Source: Bacillota bacterium
GTDB taxonomy: Bacteria > Bacillota > Limnochordia > Darwinibacteriales > Darwinibacteriaceae
NCBI GenBank assembly: GCA_012799115.1
Contig: JAAZLY010000169.1
Location: 1-6,231 of the forward strand
Reading direction: 5' to 3'
Length of the DNA: 6,231 nucleotides
The translations under genes were made by a program, and so were the position numbers. This document shows positions 1-5,770 of this stretch, piece by piece. The notes beneath the pieces were generated by a model. It was not told the origin of the DNA. It saw nothing but the letters and a program-made list of their open reading frames with translations, and did no database searches. The first letter of the stretch is position 1. Every line of letters starts with the position of its first letter.

Positions 1-1
1 C

Positions 2-481
2 GTATTCCATACCAGTTCGCTCTATGACACCTATGTAGACAACAGCGACTTTGAAGTTGGCATGGCTTGGCTACCAGGTGGCGAAGATGGCGTTAGCTTC
101 AAGAGTGAAGTTGGCGGCGCAACCATTTTGATTCCTGCCGTTGCTACCCAGAGACAGAAGAACGCTGCTTGGCAGTTTATGATGTTTATGGCTAGCCCAG
201 AAATGAACCTCTACTGGGCAGACAAAACCGGTTACTTCCCAACACGTCAGTCTGTAATGCAAACCCCTGAATACGCTGAGTACCTCGAGCGTAAACCTGC
301 AATGGCAAACATCGTGTCCATGGCTGGTTGGATTAACCCTCGTAACTTGCATCCAGCATATGACTCCATCGCAACCGAATGGCGTCATGCCTTGGCTCTC
401 ATCTTCAACGAAGGTGCACCTGTTCAGGCAACCCTGGATACACTGGCACAGACCGTAGAGGAGATCTTAGAAGACTTCTAG
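2..481 (+). CDS. ABC sugar transporter solute-binding protein, C-terminal part (5' end outside window)
   Basis: This is the extracytoplasmic receptor of a carbohydrate ABC importer. It captures the sugar outside the membrane and delivers it to the two permeases encoded next. The frame is open from base 2, so the gene begins upstream; the first ATG in view is internal. The 159 visible residues match the C-terminal lobe of UgpB/MalE-type (SBP_bac_1) proteins: a VGMAWLPGG strand, a GGATILIPA strand, the helix AAWQFMMFMASPEMN, then GYFPTRQS and a C-terminal helix ending EEILEDF. These are standard family landmarks; the ligand cannot be read from this part. Codon use suggests high expression: all seven asparagines are AAC and four of five arginines are CGT. 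The stop is followed by a G/C-rich hairpin and then by the permease genes. The assignment is firm; sugar specificity is only inferred from the glycosidase gene further down. Confidence 0.93.
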   Translation, partial: VFHTSSLYDTYVDNSDFEVGMAWLPGGEDGVSFKSEVGGATILIPAVATQRQKNAAWQFMMFMASPEMNLYWADKTGYFPTRQSVMQTPEYAEYLERKPAMANIVSMAGWINPRNLHPAYDSIATEWRHALALIFNEGAPVQATLDTLAQTVEEILEDF

Positions 482-503
482 AATGAACAGTTAAGTTATC
501 TTT

Positions 504-523
504 GGGGGGAGTTACCTCCCCCC
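504..523 (+). promoter_or_regulatory. G/C-rich intercistronic stem-loop between binding protein and permease genes
   Basis: GGGGGGAG (504-511) pairs perfectly with CTCCCCCC (516-523) around the loop TTAC. No T-tract follows, so it is not a typical intrinsic terminator. In sugar ABC operons such hairpins after the binding-protein gene commonly protect the upstream mRNA end or reduce read-through, giving more receptor than permease. That role is inferred here from position. Confidence 0.7.
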
Positions 524-534
524 CTACTATGTTT

Positions 535-548
535 GAGGTGGTAATGTG
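535..548 (+). promoter_or_regulatory. Ribosome binding site and GTG start of first permease, overlapped by an ATG-TGA start-stop
   Basis: GAGGTGG (535-541) precedes the GTG start at 546. An in-frame TGA at 534-536 rules out a longer protein, and the next in-frame ATG is at residue 80, so GTG is the only start that keeps the first membrane helix. An ATG at 544-546 in another frame overlaps the GTG and is followed at once by TGA (547-549). A ribosome choosing it would stop immediately. Confidence 0.75.
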
Positions 549-1736
549 AGTCGTCGAAAAACTGTATCCCTTGTCCTAATTGTCTTGGGCATAGTGGTGC
601 TCGGAGTCGGTCTCTTTGGCTGGCTTTTAGGTGATCTCAATCTCGAGTCCTTACAGCACATTTCCCGTGTGGTTTATGAGGCGCGTAAAGAATCTAGGTC
701 CTTTGAGATCCCCATTACTGGAACGGTGGATTTGCTTGGTGAGGGACGCGGCAGTGTCTCAATCGCTCTGTTGAGCCTAGTGATGAATAATGCTATTGTG
801 ATTATGATTGTAGGAATTACGCTAGTGTTTAATGGGGTTATGTTGCGCGTGCAATCGTGGGAAGCCATGAAGGATCTCTTTTGCGTTCAACCTGCTCTGT
901 TCTTTTTTATGCTTTTTGTCTACTTCCCCATCATTGACTTGGTACGCATTAGCTTGACCGACATGCGGATGTTGGTGGCAGATCCTCAAACCTTTATCGG
1001 TTTGCGCAATTACCGTTGGCTGTTCTTGCAGTCTGGTTGGACCCGATTTAGCGAATCGCTGCTCATTACAGCTCGCTATACGTTTTGGGAGCTGTTCATT
1101 ACACTCGTCGGGGGCCTTCTGTTGGCGCTCCTCTTTAACCGTATGAACAAGACCTTCAATGCCATGCGTGCTGCGGTATTTATGCCCAAGTATATTGCTG
1201 TAGCCACGAGTGCGGTCGTCTTTATCTGGATCCTCCATGGCAACTATGGTATTTTGAACTATGCGCTTTCTCTGTTTGGTATTAAAGGTCCAAACTGGCT
1301 AGTGCAAGCTGATACAGCTCTGTATGGAGTACTAATCCTCACTGCTTGGCGTGTGGTTGGTTACGCCATGATGATTTATCTCTCTGCTATGCAGGGAATT
1401 CCCAAAGACTATTACGAGGCAGCAGAGATCGATGGTGCTGATAGCGTGCAGCGGCTACGTTTTATTACATTGCCCATGCTTGCTCCAACGACTTTGTTCC
1501 TGTTTGTCACCACGTTTATTGCAAGTATGAAAGTGTTTCAGTCTGTTGACGTCATGACTGGCGGCGGACCTGGCACCGCTACAAACGTAGTGGTCCAGTG
1601 GATTTACAACCTGTCGTTTAGGGATTTCCGGGCAGCACGTTCCGCTGCTGTTTCCGTTATCTTCTTCCTGATTCTACTTGTTTGTACCGCGGCTACGATG
1701 AAGTGGTCAAACAGGTCTGTCAGTTATGATTCTTAG
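546..1736 (+). CDS. ABC sugar transporter permease, MalF/UgpA type, with N-terminal two-helix extension
   Basis: This is one of the two membrane subunits forming the sugar channel. The conserved core starts near residue 107 and has about six predicted helices (roughly 112-132, 175-197, 208-230, 258-280, 313-333, 367-386). The cytoplasmic EAA loop that docks the ATPase is clear at 291-315 (EAAEIDGADS, then ITLP). The MTGGGPGTATN stretch at 337-347 is typical of the MalF/UgpA side. At 396 residues it is about 100 longer than usual UgpA proteins (around 295). The excess is N-terminal: a helix at about 7-29, a polar segment at 30-72 and a second helix at about 73-99. The GTG start is set by the upstream stop and ribosome binding site. 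It lies 64 bases after the binding-protein gene and 15 bases before the second permease. No ATPase gene is visible, so a shared MsmK/UgpC-type ATPase encoded elsewhere is likely. Confidence 0.93.
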   Translation: MSRRKTVSLVLIVLGIVVLGVGLFGWLLGDLNLESLQHISRVVYEARKESRSFEIPITGTVDLLGEGRGSVSIALLSLVMNNAIVIMIVGITLVFNGVMLRVQSWEAMKDLFCVQPALFFFMLFVYFPIIDLVRISLTDMRMLVADPQTFIGLRNYRWLFLQSGWTRFSESLLITARYTFWELFITLVGGLLLALLFNRMNKTFNAMRAAVFMPKYIAVATSAVVFIWILHGNYGILNYALSLFGIKGPNWLVQADTALYGVLILTAWRVVGYAMMIYLSAMQGIPKDYYEAAEIDGADSVQRLRFITLPMLAPTTLFLFVTTFIASMKVFQSVDVMTGGGPGTATNVVVQWIYNLSFRDFRAARSAAVSVIFFLILLVCTAATMKWSNRSVSYDS

Positions 1737-1751
1737 AAAGGAGGACACCAC

Positions 1752-2900
1752 ATGCCTCAGATGCAAGATACTTTATTACTCAGAATGCGTCAATCTGGAT
1801 GGTTTGACGTTCTGCTCTTTGTACTAGCGGCAGCTATAGTCTTCATGGGCCTCGCCCTAGCGGGCAAAGTCCAATATTCCGTACAGATGAGCAATATGGC
1901 CGAAGGGCTTACTGAATTTGAGATTCGGCAAAACCTCGGCACTTTAGCCTCGAGCCACAATGCTTTCCTAAGAGCGGGGTTGATAGGCCTAGTCGTCGTC
2001 GTCCTTGGTTACGTTCTCTTGGCCATTGCCAGTTATTATCAAGACAAGGTGTCGCTCCAGACCAAGAAGAACCTAGGCAAACTGCGTGGGATAGTGCAGT
2101 ACCTAGTAGCCATTACTGTCACTGTGATTATGCTGTTCCCGATTTATTGGATGGTTATTTCATCGCTGAAGACAAGCACCGAGCTCTTGCTCCCCGTGCC
2201 CACGCTTTGGCCCCGTGAGTTCCAATGGGAGAACTTCCCGAATGTGCTTAACCGTGCGCCTTTTGCACGCTACCTCTTTAACACTTTGGTGACCACGTTT
2301 TTCATGATGATCGGCGAATTAGTGATCGGAGTTCTAGCCGCCTACGGCTTTGCCAAGGGACGGTTCAAGGGACAGAACATCCTATTCATGCTCGTTTTGG
2401 GCGCCCTGATGGTCCCCATTCAGGTGACCTTTGTGCCCATTTACGTCATGATCTCCCGTGTGGGCTGGATCAATAGCTTCCCTGGACTGATTGTTCCGAA
2501 TCTGGTGAGTGCCTACTTTATCTTTATGCTTCGCCAAGCCTTCAAGGCTGTGGATGAAAGCTACCTCGATGCAGGTCGTGTGGATGGCCTAGGACGGATT
2601 GGCCTGATCTGGAATGTGTTAATCCCCATGACGAAGCCAACCTTGATCACGATTTCCATTATTACCTTCATCAATGGCTGGAACAACTACTTCTGGCCCA
2701 AGATGGTGGCAACGCGGGATGAGTACCGTACCATTGCCGTGGGGGTAACGAGGTTAAGACAGACCTTTGCAGGCATGGAGACTGCTAACTACAACGAAAT
2801 CATGGCTGGTGCAGTCATGGCGATTGTTCCCATCGTCTTGGTGTTCTTGATTCTGCAGAAATACATTATGACCGGCATGAGCAAAGCTGCTATGAAGTAG
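1752..2900 (+). CDS. ABC sugar transporter permease, MalG/UgpE type, with N-terminal two-helix extension
   Basis: This is the second membrane subunit of the importer, partner of the permease just upstream. A textbook AAAGGAGG (1737-1744) sits seven bases before the ATG. The core begins near residue 113 with LFPIYWMVISSLK (128-140), a MalG/UgpE hallmark, followed by helices at about 172-199, 207-230, 244-262, 293-312 and 352-370. The NGWNNYFWP segment (308-316) is also typical. The ATPase-docking loop (268-296) reads YLDAGRVDG, so the second alanine of the usual EAA triplet is glycine, a mild departure. At 382 residues it exceeds the usual length of about 275-280. The first 110 residues add a helix at about 17-38, a polar segment at 39-72 and a helix at about 73-94, the same layout as in its partner. 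Family assignment is secure; the extension's function is unknown. Confidence 0.93.
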   Translation: MPQMQDTLLLRMRQSGWFDVLLFVLAAAIVFMGLALAGKVQYSVQMSNMAEGLTEFEIRQNLGTLASSHNAFLRAGLIGLVVVVLGYVLLAIASYYQDKVSLQTKKNLGKLRGIVQYLVAITVTVIMLFPIYWMVISSLKTSTELLLPVPTLWPREFQWENFPNVLNRAPFARYLFNTLVTTFFMMIGELVIGVLAAYGFAKGRFKGQNILFMLVLGALMVPIQVTFVPIYVMISRVGWINSFPGLIVPNLVSAYFIFMLRQAFKAVDESYLDAGRVDGLGRIGLIWNVLIPMTKPTLITISIITFINGWNNYFWPKMVATRDEYRTIAVGVTRLRQTFAGMETANYNEIMAGAVMAIVPIVLVFLILQKYIMTGMSKAAMK

Positions 2901-2926
2901 GTAGAGTCCTGTAGGAGGTACTTGAA

Positions 2927-3871
2927 ATGAGATATATGAGAAGGCTGGCTCTTGTTCTAAGCGTTATCCTGATCCTGAGCATTACAGTATTTGCTGAACA
3001 ACCAGCTGATCGATATGATCAAATCTTTGACGCAACGCAGGATGGAGGCAAGCTTACCGCCCGTTTCCTCAAACTCACTACCCGTAGTGATGACAAAAGT
3101 GGTGATAGCACCATCTTGACCTCGCCTGATGGCAAAGTCATGGTTATCGATACGGGTAACCCAAGCACGTTTTTGGATATTGACAACGCGCTCAAGGCCC
3201 TTGGTATAACCAGAATTGACTATCTCGTGGCCTCACATCCCCATGTTGACCACATCGGGAGCATGGCGCAGCTGATCCGTGCCTACGAAGTCGGCGCGGT
3301 GTACACCAGCGAAGTGGAATATCCCACATCACACTACCGCAACTATATGGACGCGTTGGCGGAAAAGGGTACGCCCCACATCACCTTGGCTGAAGGAGAT
3401 ACCTTCATGTTTGGCGATGATGTGTTGGTTGAGGTCTTGCACCCTGCATCGGGCATAGAGTATTATGAAGGCTATCCTGATGGTAGCACGCAGTTTATCA
3501 ACAACTTGTCCTTGTTGATCAAGCTGACCTACAAAGACTCGTCCTTCTTGTTTGCTGGTGACTTGTACACCAATGCTGAAAGGGAAATTGCCGCGAAATA
3601 CGGTGAACGCTTGCGTTCAGGTGTGCTGAAAGTTCCCCATCATGGTGCAGGTACCTCATCGAGTAAGCCCTTCCGTGAAGCTGTTGGTGCAGAGGTAGCG
3701 GTGATGATGAGCGACGCCATCGAAGAGCTACGCATTTATCGTAACTATTCGAAGGCAGGTAGCAGGACCCTGATCACTAGTATTGATGGTGCTGTCTTAG
3801 TGGCCACAACTGGTGACGGAGAGTATACAGTGCTCTCGCAGTTTGATCGTGTTAGCGATTTTCTTGATTAG
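2927..3871 (+). CDS. Exported ComEC-type metallo-beta-lactamase-fold hydrolase
   Basis: This is a predicted secreted metal-dependent hydrolase; its substrate is unknown. AGGAGGT (2913-2919) lies seven bases before the ATG. A signal peptide is evident: MRYMRR, a hydrophobic stretch to residue 20, and a likely type I cleavage after VFA at 23. No lipobox cysteine is present, so it is probably released or wall-associated. The mature part has the fold's landmarks: VIDTG (73-77), the metal site HPHVDH (104-109), the bridging aspartate in FAGD (209-212) and VPHHG (236-240). The VPHHG motif followed by a Ser-rich turn is characteristic of the C-terminal domain of the competence protein ComEC and its stand-alone relatives, some of which act on nucleic acids. 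The channel part of ComEC is absent, so this is not a DNA uptake protein. It begins 26 bases after the second permease and ends before a terminator, so it is probably the last gene of the sugar-uptake operon. A role in sugar use is not obvious. Confidence 0.88.
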   Translation: MRYMRRLALVLSVILILSITVFAEQPADRYDQIFDATQDGGKLTARFLKLTTRSDDKSGDSTILTSPDGKVMVIDTGNPSTFLDIDNALKALGITRIDYLVASHPHVDHIGSMAQLIRAYEVGAVYTSEVEYPTSHYRNYMDALAEKGTPHITLAEGDTFMFGDDVLVEVLHPASGIEYYEGYPDGSTQFINNLSLLIKLTYKDSSFLFAGDLYTNAEREIAAKYGERLRSGVLKVPHHGAGTSSSKPFREAVGAEVAVMMSDAIEELRIYRNYSKAGSRTLITSIDGAVLVATTGDGEYTVLSQFDRVSDFLD

Positions 3872-3896
3872 ATGTTGCCAAAAGAGACATACAATG

Positions 3897-3935
3897 GCTC
3901 CAGACCTCTCGCAGGGACTGGAGCTTTCTGTTTTT
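3897..3935 (+). terminator. Intrinsic terminator ending the transporter operon
   Basis: GCTCCAG (3897-3903) pairs perfectly with CTGGAGC (3918-3924). The 14-base interior can form a few more pairs (CCT with AGG). TTTCTGTTTTT follows directly. It lies 25 bases after the hydrolase stop codon and separates the transporter operon from the glycosidase gene. Confidence 0.87.
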
Positions 3936-4034
3936 GATCCCTCTCTGTTGGATGAAAGAAGGATGCTTTTGGAATTTGTAGAATGTGCCTAATGAGCCAC
4001 TTCTTGGACTACGTAGTGCTAGGGGGAGAGATAC
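3936..4034 (+). other. Leader region of the beta-glycosidase gene, no convincing promoter
   Basis: These 99 bases should hold the promoter of the glycosidase gene, because a terminator stands before them. A TAGAAT at 3979-3984 could be a -10 box, but the nearest TTGGAT (3948-3953) is 25 bases away, too far for a standard sigma-A promoter. A perfect 10-base palindrome, ACTACGTAGT (4008-4017), lies just before the ribosome binding site AGGGGGAG (4021-4028). It could be part of an operator, but it is short. No catabolite-repression (cre) match was recognised. Confidence 0.35.
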
Positions 4035-5339
4035 ATGAAATTTCCAGACGATTTTGTATGGGGTGTAGCCACCGCTTCGTATCAGATTGAGGGGGCCGCT
4101 TTTGAAGATGGCCGCGGAGAATCAATATGGGACCGCTTTAGTAAGACACCGGGGAAAGTGTTAAACGGAGACACTGGTGATGTTGCCTGCAATCATTATC
4201 ACCTCTATAAAGAAGATGTGGCATTGATCAAAAATCTGGGTGTGGATAGTTACCGCTTTTCTATTGCCTGGCCACGCATCTTGCCAGATGGCCGGGGGAG
4301 AGTCAATCAAAAGGGGATCGACTTTTACAAGCGCCTCATCGACGAACTGCTCCAGAGCGGAGTATCCCCTGCAGTCACACTCTACCACTGGGACTTACCC
4401 CAGGTACTTGAGGATATGGGTGGTTGGTTGAGCCGTGATACGGCCAAGTACTTTGCTGATTATGCCATGGTGGTTTTTGATGAACTGGGAGACGTAGTTA
4501 CCTCCTGGATCACGTTGAACGAGCCTTGGTGCTCCGCCTTCTTGGGCTACGGAAACGGAGAACATGCCCCTGGTAAGAAGGATTTTGCCGCGCATTTGCG
4601 GGCTGCCCACAATTTGCTCTTAGGACATGGCTTAGCATTGCAGGGCTATCGCCAACTCAATTTAGCGGCAGAGATTGGAATTACTCTCAATTTGTCACCT
4701 CAGTATCCGGCTTCTTCGAGCCCGGAGGATCTAGCAGCGGCGAGGAAGGCCGACGGTTTCCAAAACAGATGGTACTTAGATCCGATCTTTAAGGGAAGCT
4801 ATCCTTCAGATATGGAGGAGTTGCTGACCTTGGTCGATCCCGCCATTCGACCTGGAGATCTCGGGCTTATCTCACAGCCGAATGATTTCTTAGGTATCAA
4901 CTTCTACAGCCGTGGCTTAATCGCGGCGGATAAGGACGGAAGACCTCAAGGACAAAAACCAGAACGGTCTGTGACAGCTATGGGTTGGGAGGTCTATCCT
5001 GAAGCGCTTTATGATCTCCTCGTACGGGTGCACAGAGATTATGGTCCAACTCGCCTCTATATAACAGAAAACGGCGCTGCCTATGAAGACCATCTAGAAA
5101 ATGGGCAAATTAAAGATAAGGAGCGTCAGTCCTATCTTGAGGCACACATTGCCCAGTGTGCTAGAGCGATTGAATCTGGTGTACCCCTGAAGGGATACTT
5201 TGTCTGGTCTCTGCTGGATAACTTTGAGTGGGCCTTCGGTTATGACAGACGCTTTGGTATCATCTATGTTGATTTTGAGACGCAGGAACGAATTCTAAAG
5301 GATAGCGCTCTATGGTATCGGTCCTTCTTGCGTCGCTGA
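4035..5339 (+). CDS. Cytoplasmic beta-glucosidase, glycoside hydrolase family 1
   Basis: The enzyme hydrolyses terminal beta-linked glucose (or a related sugar) from short beta-glucosides with retention of configuration. The full family 1 barrel is present at 434 residues, close to the usual 440-450. Landmarks in order are the N-terminal signature FVWGVATASYQIEG (7-20) with Q17, YHWDLP with H118 (117-122), the acid/base TLNEP with E163 (160-164), GINFY with N288 (287-291), the nucleophile ITENG with E345 (343-347), and SLLDNFEW (392-399). E398 and W399 at the glucose-binding site are typical of enzymes acting on unphosphorylated glycosides; 6-phospho-beta-glucosidases differ there. There is no signal peptide, so it acts inside the cell on imported sugar. 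This fits the ABC importer upstream rather than a phosphotransferase route. The start has AGGGGGAG at good spacing. It is probably transcribed separately from the importer. Exact sugar preference (glucoside, galactoside, fucoside) cannot be read here. Confidence 0.95.
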   Translation: MKFPDDFVWGVATASYQIEGAAFEDGRGESIWDRFSKTPGKVLNGDTGDVACNHYHLYKEDVALIKNLGVDSYRFSIAWPRILPDGRGRVNQKGIDFYKRLIDELLQSGVSPAVTLYHWDLPQVLEDMGGWLSRDTAKYFADYAMVVFDELGDVVTSWITLNEPWCSAFLGYGNGEHAPGKKDFAAHLRAAHNLLLGHGLALQGYRQLNLAAEIGITLNLSPQYPASSSPEDLAAARKADGFQNRWYLDPIFKGSYPSDMEELLTLVDPAIRPGDLGLISQPNDFLGINFYSRGLIAADKDGRPQGQKPERSVTAMGWEVYPEALYDLLVRVHRDYGPTRLYITENGAAYEDHLENGQIKDKERQSYLEAHIAQCARAIESGVPLKGYFVWSLLDNFEWAFGYDRRFGIIYVDFETQERILKDSALWYRSFLRR

Positions 5340-5355
5340 CGTGGGTGAGCCTACG
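5340..5355 (+). terminator. Weak stem-loop directly after the glycosidase stop, doubtful terminator
   Basis: CGTGGG (5340-5345) can pair with CCTACG (5350-5355), with one G-U pair and loop TGAG. The nearest T-run (TTTT at 5365-5368) is about nine bases further on, which is too far for an efficient intrinsic terminator. It may protect the mRNA end or terminate weakly. Confidence 0.3.
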
Positions 5356-5371
5356 AATTAGCGGTTTTCTC

Positions 5372-5400
5372 TTGCTTGCGGGTTAACACTGTGATAAAAT
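5372..5400 (+). promoter_or_regulatory. Predicted sigma-A promoter of secG
   Basis: TTGCTT (5372-5377) and TAAAAT (5395-5400) are separated by 17 bases. TGA immediately before the -10 box supplies an extended -10 element. Transcription should start near 5407, leaving a leader of roughly 37 bases before the secG start. This is the best promoter in the window. Confidence 0.75.
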
Positions 5401-5443
5401 GACGTAGTAGCGTTATAAATGGGCAGGGAGGTGTCACTAGACT

Positions 5444-5665
5444 ATGGGAACCTTTTTGATGGTTATCCAGTTTATTGTATGTATTGCGTTGATCGTAGCC
5501 GTAATACTGCAAGAGAGCAAGGGTGAGGGTTTAGGCTCTATCGGTGGAGGAAGCCGGATGTTCTTCAACCAACGCAAGGGGAACGAGGAAATTCTCTCAA
5601 CGGCAACGACGTATCTTGCTGTCGGTTTCATGGTCCTTTCTGTCATTTTAGCTATTTGGTTCTAA
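5444..5665 (+). CDS. secG: Protein translocase subunit SecG
   Basis: SecG is the small auxiliary subunit of the SecYEG channel and assists SecA-driven protein export across the cytoplasmic membrane. The 73-residue product has the family layout: a first helix at about 3-22, the conserved loop LQESKGEGLG (22-31), a glycine-rich GGGS with a following phenylalanine pair, RKGNEEILSTAT (44-55), and a second helix at about 52-72. Length is normal for Gram-positive SecG. GGAGGTG (5427-5433) sits ten bases before the ATG. It has its own promoter and terminator, so it is probably monocistronic and only a neighbour of the sugar genes. In many Bacillota secG lies beside rnr and smpB; neither is seen here. 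Confidence 0.96.
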   Translation: MGTFLMVIQFIVCIALIVAVILQESKGEGLGSIGGGSRMFFNQRKGNEEILSTATTYLAVGFMVLSVILAIWF

Positions 5666-5681
5666 CCACATAGTATACTTC

Positions 5682-5717
5682 ATCCTCTGTCAAGGCGCGA
5701 CAGGGGATTTTTCTTCT
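5682..5717 (+). terminator. Strong intrinsic terminator after secG
   Basis: ATCCTCTGTC (5682-5691) pairs along all ten positions with GACAGGGGAT (5699-5708), with one G-U pair and loop AAGGCGC. TTTTTCTTCT follows at once (5708-5717). It lies 16 bases after the secG stop. Confidence 0.92.
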
Positions 5718-5751
5718 CCACAACTTAGGTTCGCCCGACATCATTGCGGGC

Positions 5752-5761
5752 AGGGAAGGTG
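5752..5761 (+). promoter_or_regulatory. Ribosome binding site fixing the start of the last gene
   Basis: AGGGAAGGTG contains AAGGTG (5756-5761), nine bases before the ATG at 5771. It supports this frame over an overlapping +2 frame that opens at 5788. A small stem, GCCCG (5733-5737) with CGGGC (5747-5751), lies just upstream. No clear promoter was found between the secG terminator and this site. Confidence 0.65.
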
Positions 5762-5770
5762 AAGTGCACC

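Noticed and set aside
71..388. Open frame of 105 codons on the - strand
   Set aside because: It is antisense to the conserved binding-protein frame, with no ribosome binding site or recognisable product.
504..523. Hairpin as an intrinsic terminator
   Set aside because: No T-tract follows; the next bases are CTACTATG, and the permease genes clearly belong to the same operon.
822..1238. Open frame of 138 codons on the - strand
   Set aside because: It is antisense to the well-supported permease; the product is low-complexity polar sequence with no family motif.
2927..3871. Beta-lactamase or lipoprotein assignment for the MBL-fold protein
   Set aside because: The VPHHG motif and overall layout are of the ComEC group, not antibiotic-degrading enzymes, and there is no lipobox cysteine in the signal peptide.
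4035..5339. 6-phospho-beta-glucosidase (PTS-linked) assignment
   Set aside because: Residues 398-399 are Glu-Trp, as in enzymes for unphosphorylated glycosides, and the neighbouring transporter is of ABC type.
5414..5420. TATAAAT as an alternative secG -10 box
   Set aside because: No -35 element lies at proper spacing, and a better promoter ends at 5400.
5674..5679. TATACT as a -10 box for the last gene
   Set aside because: The nearest TTGGTT is only 12 bases upstream, and a strong terminator lies immediately downstream.
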